This document shows, piece by piece, positions 59,896-64,000 of a DNA stretch of 64,000 nucleotides; position 1 is the first letter of the stretch, and every line of letters begins with the position of its first letter. The position numbers were made by a program, and so were the translations under genes. The notes under the pieces were generated by a model. It saw nothing but the letters and a program-made list of their open reading frames with translations. It was not told the origin of the DNA and made no database searches. Origin of the DNA: Roseomonas sp. AR75 (GTDB lineage Bacteria > Pseudomonadota > Alphaproteobacteria > Acetobacterales > Acetobacteraceae); the NCBI RefSeq assembly GCF_005222815.1, contig NZ_STGB01000006.1, positions 558,001 through 622,000 of the forward strand, in the 5' to 3' direction.

Positions 59896-61404
59896 TCAGC
59901 GCATCAGAACCTCGGATGCCTGCTGGGTCGCGTCCACCGCCTCGGTCACGCGGCGCAGCGCGCCAGTGATCTCGGCGAGGGAGGCATCCACCCGCGCCAT
60001 CGATTCCGCGGCGTCCTGCACATTGCCGGACATGCCGCGGGTCACCGCGCTCTGCTCCTCGACCGACGCCGCGGTGACCGCGACATTCTCCGTCATGGTG
60101 TTGATCGAGGTCCGGATCGCCGCCACCGCGCCTGCGACGTCGAGCGAGGTCGCCTGGATGCGGTCGATCTCGCCGGCGATCTGGTCGGTGGCCTTCGCCG
60201 CCTGCACCGCGAGGCTCTTCACCTCGGAAGCGACCACCGCGAAGCCCTTGCCGGCCTGGCCCGCGCGGGCGGCCTCGATCGTGGCGTTGAGCGCGAGCAG
60301 GTTGATCTGGCTGGCGATGGTGCGGATCACGTCCACGATGCCGGACATCGACTTCGCCGCTTCCGCGAGCCGGTCGGCGCTGCCGCCGACGCCCACGGCC
60401 TGATCGAGCGCCGCGGCACTGACCGTACGGCTCGTCGCCATGGTGCGCGCGATCTCGTCGATGGACCCGGCGAGCTGGTTGCTGCTGGCCGCGACCTCCC
60501 GCACATTGGCGAGCGTGGCGTTGGCCGCCTGCGCGACGGCGCCTGCGCTGCTGGTCGATTCGCCGATGCCGCGGGTCATGTCGTCGATCAGCCCCTTGAG
60601 GCGGGCCTGCATGTCGATCTTCTCGGTGACGTCGGTGGCGAACTTGACCACCTTCGTGACCTTGCCGCTCTCGTCCAGGATCGGGTTGTAGGCGCCTTCG
60701 AGCCAGGCGACGCGCCCGCCGCGCGCGACGCGCTTGAAGCGGGCGGCGCGGAAATGCCCGGCGCGCAGTTCGTTCCAGAGCGCGATGTATTCCGGCGTCT
60801 CCGCCCCACCGGGCTCCATGAACATGCTGTGGTGGCGCCCCTGGATCTCCGGCAGCGCGTATCCCATGGCGTCGAGGAAGTTCTGGTTGGCCGAGAGGAT
60901 CGTGCCGTCCGTCGCGAACTCGATCACCGCCATGTTGCGGTGGATCGCGCGGAGCTGCGCCGCGTAATCGAGGTTCAGCAGCCGGTGCCGCGCATCGCTC
61001 CATTCCACGACGAAGCCGATCCGCGCGCCCTTGTCCTGCAGCGGTGTGACCAGCAGGTCGAAGACGCGCGAGCCGACCCGGATGGTCGCGGCATGCGGCT
61101 TGTCCAGCGCCGCGAGCATGCCACGCTGATGCTTCGGGTTCTTGTGGAAGATGTCGATGTTGCTGCCGAGCAGCGTCTTCGTATCGAAGCGCGGCAACTC
61201 CCGCTTCAGCTCCGCCTCCGACTCGCGCATCAGCGCCATGGCGGAGGCGTTGACATAGGTGATGTTCAGCTCCGCATCGGCGATCATCACATTCGCCCGG
61301 ACGGAATCGAGCGCAGCGATGCGGGGCGTCAGATTTTCATGTTTCGGGGCGCGCAGGAACACCGCGTGCGTCTCCGTCGCCTGTTGACGAGGAGCTTCAT
61401 GCAC
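59896..61404 (-). CDS. Soluble PAS-PAS methyl-accepting chemotaxis-type receptor
   Basis: A 502-residue chemoreceptor without transmembrane segments, so it is cytoplasmic. Two PAS domains are visible: IAALDSVRANVMIADAELNI (about 28-120), and IHRNMAVIEFATDGTILSANQ to TKVVKFATDVTEKIDM (about 150-268). The MCP signalling domain follows (about 290-490) with the hairpin tip near 365-395, including INLLALNATIEAARAGQAGK. It may sense oxygen, light or redox through the PAS domains. The start is GTG 61404, the preferred codon by frame; there is no strong Shine-Dalgarno. Confidence 0.9.
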   Translation of the reverse strand: MHEAPRQQATETHAVFLRAPKHENLTPRIAALDSVRANVMIADAELNITYVNASAMALMRESEAELKRELPRFDTKTLLGSNIDIFHKNPKHQRGMLAALDKPHAATIRVGSRVFDLLVTPLQDKGARIGFVVEWSDARHRLLNLDYAAQLRAIHRNMAVIEFATDGTILSANQNFLDAMGYALPEIQGRHHSMFMEPGGAETPEYIALWNELRAGHFRAARFKRVARGGRVAWLEGAYNPILDESGKVTKVVKFATDVTEKIDMQARLKGLIDDMTRGIGESTSSAGAVAQAANATLANVREVAASSNQLAGSIDEIARTMATSRTVSAAALDQAVGVGGSADRLAEAAKSMSGIVDVIRTIASQINLLALNATIEAARAGQAGKGFAVVASEVKSLAVQAAKATDQIAGEIDRIQATSLDVAGAVAAIRTSINTMTENVAVTAASVEEQSAVTRGMSGNVQDAAESMARVDASLAEITGALRRVTEAVDATQQASEVLMR

Positions 61405-61446
61405 CGCGCAGAATGAAGGAGGGCTTAATTGCCCCCCGTCACGCCC

Positions 61447-62298
61447 TCAGGGCTGGTCCGGGCCGGTCCTTCCGTTCCGTGGTGCGGGCAGCACGACCAT
61501 GGCGACGATCGCGGTGAACATCGCGCCGCCGATGGCGAAGAGCAGGGCGCAGATCAGGGTGATCGCGACAGCGTCGCTGCGGTTGCCCGCCTGCTCAACC
61601 ATCCAGGCGGCCAGCGCGATCGCGCCGCAGGCGGCGGTGAAGGCGAGTCCCCAGCCGATCACCAGCCACGGGCGCCGCTGCGCGAGGCCGATGCGCGGCT
61701 TCGGCGCCATGGCGGAAAAGTGCTCGAACACGCGCACCGCGTCGGCGCGGGCCGTGGGTGCGACCGGCACCCGGAGTGCCATGCTGATCGTCCCGCCGAA
61801 GCGACCGCGCGGATAGACCAGCAGGAACTCCATGCATTCCGGCGCGCCCGGGGGCTGCAGCCAGCGGAGCCCCAGCATTTCCGGGATGCTGAAGCGGCGC
61901 AGCGGGTGATAGGATCCGTTCACCATCGCCTGGTGCCGGCCGAAGCGCACCTCGACCGGCGCCGTCGCGGGCTGGAGCGTCGCGTGGTCCGGCAGTCCGC
62001 CCGGCGCGGCGGCGCAACGCGCGGCGAAGGCGCGGAAGGCGTCCCAGGCCGCAGGCTCCACCTGCCAGCGCGCCATCATCCCGCGCCCGCGCGCCAACCG
62101 CCAGGCGCCGAGGCCCGACAGCGTCGAGACGATGCCCATGACGATGCCGAAGGCGACGAGCGGCATGCCGATGGCGGCGAGGGCGATCACGGTGTAGTCC
62201 TCCCCGCCCGTCTTCAGCGTGAAGGACGCGGTCACCATCGCGCTGCCGAGCAGCGCGGCGAGCCACCACCAGGCAGCGTTGCGGAACGGCGTGCGCAT
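61447..62298 (-). CDS. Membrane protein of unknown function (283 aa)
   Basis: A 283-residue protein with two N-terminal helices (about 9-28 and 37-60), a soluble middle (about 70-210) rich in Arg and Trp, and two C-terminal helices (about 216-237 and 246-268). It ends GRTGPDQP. ATG 62298 is used; the preceding codon is GTG, which could also start. 42 bp before the chemoreceptor on the same strand. No family recognised. The middle segment with SYHPLRRFSIPEMLGLRW may be a ligand or partner domain. Confidence 0.7.
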   Translation of the reverse strand: MRTPFRNAAWWWLAALLGSAMVTASFTLKTGGEDYTVIALAAIGMPLVAFGIVMGIVSTLSGLGAWRLARGRGMMARWQVEPAAWDAFRAFAARCAAAPGGLPDHATLQPATAPVEVRFGRHQAMVNGSYHPLRRFSIPEMLGLRWLQPPGAPECMEFLLVYPRGRFGGTISMALRVPVAPTARADAVRVFEHFSAMAPKPRIGLAQRRPWLVIGWGLAFTAACGAIALAAWMVEQAGNRSDAVAITLICALLFAIGGAMFTAIVAMVVLPAPRNGRTGPDQP

Positions 62299-62336
62299 CA
62301 CCGCGATGGAGCCACGCGCGGCTGCCGAGCTGCAAG

Positions 62337-62834
62337 CTAATCCGCGGGCGTCAGCAGATCACCTATCCGGATGGCGGCGCCCTCGATCACGCGCGCGGTG
62401 ATGCCGCCCTGACCGCGCACGGCGTTGTAGCCACCGGCGCCGAAAGTCTCCTCCATGCGGGAGCAGGGGTGGCATTCGCCGCTGTGCTCCAGCAGCGCCG
62501 CGCCGATGCGGAAGCGCCGGCCCTTCAGCGCCAGCAGGTTCACGCCCTGGATCACGAGGTTGCGACGCAGCGCCTCGGGCGGGACCGACTCCCGTCCCAG
62601 GAAGGACGCGATGGCGGCGAGGTGCTCGGCAGCGATCAGCGTGACCTGGCGGGCACCGGTGGCGCTGCCGCGCCAGCGGTCGCCGATCAGGCCGCGACCC
62701 GGTTCCAGCAGCGCCTGCTCCACCGTGAGCATCGGCGCGCGCCGTTCGGGACGCAGCCCGATCCAGACCAGGCGGCCGGGCCGCATCGGCGCGTCAAGCA
62801 GACGCGCCAGCAGCGACCCTTCGGGCGGTCTCAC
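62337..62834 (-). CDS. MOSC domain protein
   Basis: A 165-residue MOSC domain (molybdenum cofactor sulfurase C-terminal). It begins LVWIGLRPERR, has G-D-R-W-R-G-S near 51-57 and the conserved cysteine motif HSGECHPCSRM (C121, C124). MOSC proteins carry sulfur or bind the molybdenum cofactor. The GTG start overlaps the tyrS stop by GTGA, so it is coupled to tyrS. Ligand unknown. Confidence 0.87.
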   Translation of the reverse strand: MRPPEGSLLARLLDAPMRPGRLVWIGLRPERRAPMLTVEQALLEPGRGLIGDRWRGSATGARQVTLIAAEHLAAIASFLGRESVPPEALRRNLVIQGVNLLALKGRRFRIGAALLEHSGECHPCSRMEETFGAGGYNAVRGQGGITARVIEGAAIRIGDLLTPAD

Positions 62835-64000
62835 CCCGGCCGCACCAGCAGGTGCTTCTTCTTGCCCAGCGAAAGTTTTCCCGAGTCGCCGCGCAGGTCC
62901 TGCAGCGTCACCTGCGCGGCGGGATCCGTCACCGGCACGTCGTTCAGCCGCACGCCGTTCTGCGCGATCAGCCGCCGCGCCTCGCCCTTGCTGGCGACAA
63001 GCTTGGCGGCGACGAGGATGTCCACCACGCCAGCCGGAAGCGCGGCGACATGCGTCGGCAGCGTCTCGGCGGCCACACCTTCCTCGAAGGTGCGGCGCGC
63101 GGTTTCGCTCGCCTGCTCGGCTGCGTCGCGGCCGTGCAGCAGCGCGGTCGCCTCGGTGGCCAGCACCTTCTTCGCCTCGTTCACCTCGGCACCCTGCAGG
63201 GCGGCCAGCCGCGCGACCTCTTCCATCGGCAGGTCGGTGAACAGCGCTAGGAAGCGGCCGACATCGGCGTCCTCGGCGTTGCGCCAGAACTGCCAGTAGT
63301 CATAGGGCGCGACCTTCGCGGCATCGAGCCACACCGCGCCCTGCGCTGTCTTGCCCATCTTCGCGCCGGAGGCCGTGGTGATCAGCGGCGTGGTGACGAC
63401 ATGCGCCTCCGCCCCCGTCACGCGGCGGATCAGGTCGGCGCCCATGACGATGTTGCCCCATTGGTCGGAGCCGCCCATCTGCATCGCGACGCCGTGCCGC
63501 CGCGACAGCTCCAGGAAGTCGTACGCCTGGAGCAGCATGTAGTTGAACTCGAGGAAGGAGAGATTCTGCTCGCGGTCCAGGCGCTGCTTCACGCTCTCCA
63601 TCGTCAGCATGCGGTTGACGCTGAAGTGCTTCCCGATGTCGCGCAGGAAGGGGATGTAGAGCAGCGCGTCCAGCCATTCGGCGTTATCCAGCATCACTGC
63701 GTCGGTCGGGCCGTCGCCGAACCGAAGAAAAGCGTCGAAGACGCGGCGGATGCCGGCCTTGTTCGCCGCGATCCGCGCCTCGTCCAGCAGCGGCCGCGCC
63801 TCGTCGCGGAAGGAGGGGTCGCCGACCTTCGTCGTGCCGCCGCCCATCAGCACCACCGGCTTGTTGCCGGTGCGCTGCAGCAGGCGCAGCAGCATGATCT
63901 GCACGAGCGAGCCCACATGCAGGCTGTCGGCCGTGGCGTCGAAGCCGATATAGCCGGGCAGCGGGCCCTGCTTCAGCCGCGCGGACAGCGCCGCCTCGTC
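62831..64000 (-). CDS. tyrS: Tyrosyl-tRNA synthetase (5' end cut by window edge)
   Basis: The visible 389 residues lack the N-terminus. The class I HIGH-like sequence SLHVGSL is near the edge (preceded by YIGFDATAD), the tyrosine and adenylate site is in MQMGGSDQWGNI and the KMSKS-like GAKMGKTAQGA follows. A C-terminal S4 RNA-binding domain (AAKLVASKGEARRLIAQNGVR) completes it. Tyrosine activation for translation. Upstream sequence beyond the edge would give the true start; the stop overlaps the MOSC gene. Confidence 0.97.
   Translation of the reverse strand, partial: DEAALSARLKQGPLPGYIGFDATADSLHVGSLVQIMLLRLLQRTGNKPVVLMGGGTTKVGDPSFRDEARPLLDEARIAANKAGIRRVFDAFLRFGDGPTDAVMLDNAEWLDALLYIPFLRDIGKHFSVNRMLTMESVKQRLDREQNLSFLEFNYMLLQAYDFLELSRRHGVAMQMGGSDQWGNIVMGADLIRRVTGAEAHVVTTPLITTASGAKMGKTAQGAVWLDAAKVAPYDYWQFWRNAEDADVGRFLALFTDLPMEEVARLAALQGAEVNEAKKVLATEATALLHGRDAAEQASETARRTFEEGVAAETLPTHVAALPAGVVDILVAAKLVASKGEARRLIAQNGVRLNDVPVTDPAAQVTLQDLRGDSGKLSLGKKKHLLVRPG

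Noticed and set aside
1..64000. tRNA, rRNA, CRISPR or insertion sequence
   Set aside because: I saw no cloverleaf-like blocks with a T-arm TTCGAATC, no regularly spaced repeats, and no transposase motif or terminal inverted repeats flanking any gene.

Overview
This is a 64 kb stretch of a high-GC (roughly 70% by eye) bacterial chromosome. The gene content and order suggest an alphaproteobacterium, most likely Rhodospirillales/Acetobacteraceae (Roseomonas-like). The supporting signs are cvpA-purF-SDR, yfgM-bamB-der, lptF-lptG-lptD-surA-rsmA, a two-subunit glycyl-tRNA synthetase, pepA-holC, Bug-type solute binding, and a PAPG-type PEP-CTERM tail. This placement is inference; there is no rRNA in the window to confirm it. 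I see no tRNA, rRNA, CRISPR array, insertion sequence or prophage.

Layout. 1-5.1 kb: a truncated small protein, cvpA-purF-SDR, an FkbM methyltransferase, a small membrane protein coupled to a NUDIX hydrolase. 5.1-8.5 kb: der-bamB-yfgM (outer-membrane assembly and ribosome GTPase). 9-18.5 kb: a dihydroorotase-like enzyme and a surface-polysaccharide block on the minus strand (asnB-like, GT4, GT9, O-antigen ligase-like, GT2) interrupted by ygfZ and an SDR. 18.5-25.3 kb: ppdK and the glyQ/glyS pair, with a VapBC toxin-antitoxin module between the two synthetase subunits. 25.3-33.4 kb: accessory metabolism (SnoaL-like, M20 peptidase, cupin, VIT1-like, S49 peptidase, FAD monooxygenase plus isochorismatase-family hydrolase, a large membrane protein, a 2-hydroxyacid dehydrogenase). 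33.4-40.4 kb: LPS export and outer-membrane protein folding genes plus rsmA. 40.4-45 kb: FAD-linked dehydrogenase, split ChrA, a PEP-CTERM esterase and an AT-rich one-gene island encoding a HARE-HTH plus PD-(D/E)XK nuclease-like protein. 45-51 kb: threonylcarbamoyl-AMP synthase, cysQ, two tandem M17 aminopeptidases, a second VapBC, holC. 51-64 kb: amidase, TctC/Bug protein, AsmA-like giant protein, glnE, Bcp, a soluble chemoreceptor, MOSC and the C-terminal part of tyrS.

Themes. Many gene pairs overlap by ATGA/GTGA/TTGA, so translational coupling is widespread. Two unrelated VapBC modules each sit inside a conserved housekeeping gene pair, and each has a candidate operator directly upstream. 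GC-rich inverted repeats are concentrated in intergenic gaps, including five successive perfect hairpins in 184 bp before ppdK's neighbour. No gene-free stretch exceeds 300 bp; the longest (35717-35981) holds two palindromic elements.

The strongest candidates for something under-described are the HARE-HTH/PD-(D/E)XK protein in its AT-rich island, the five-hairpin array, and the toxin module wedged between glyQ and glyS.
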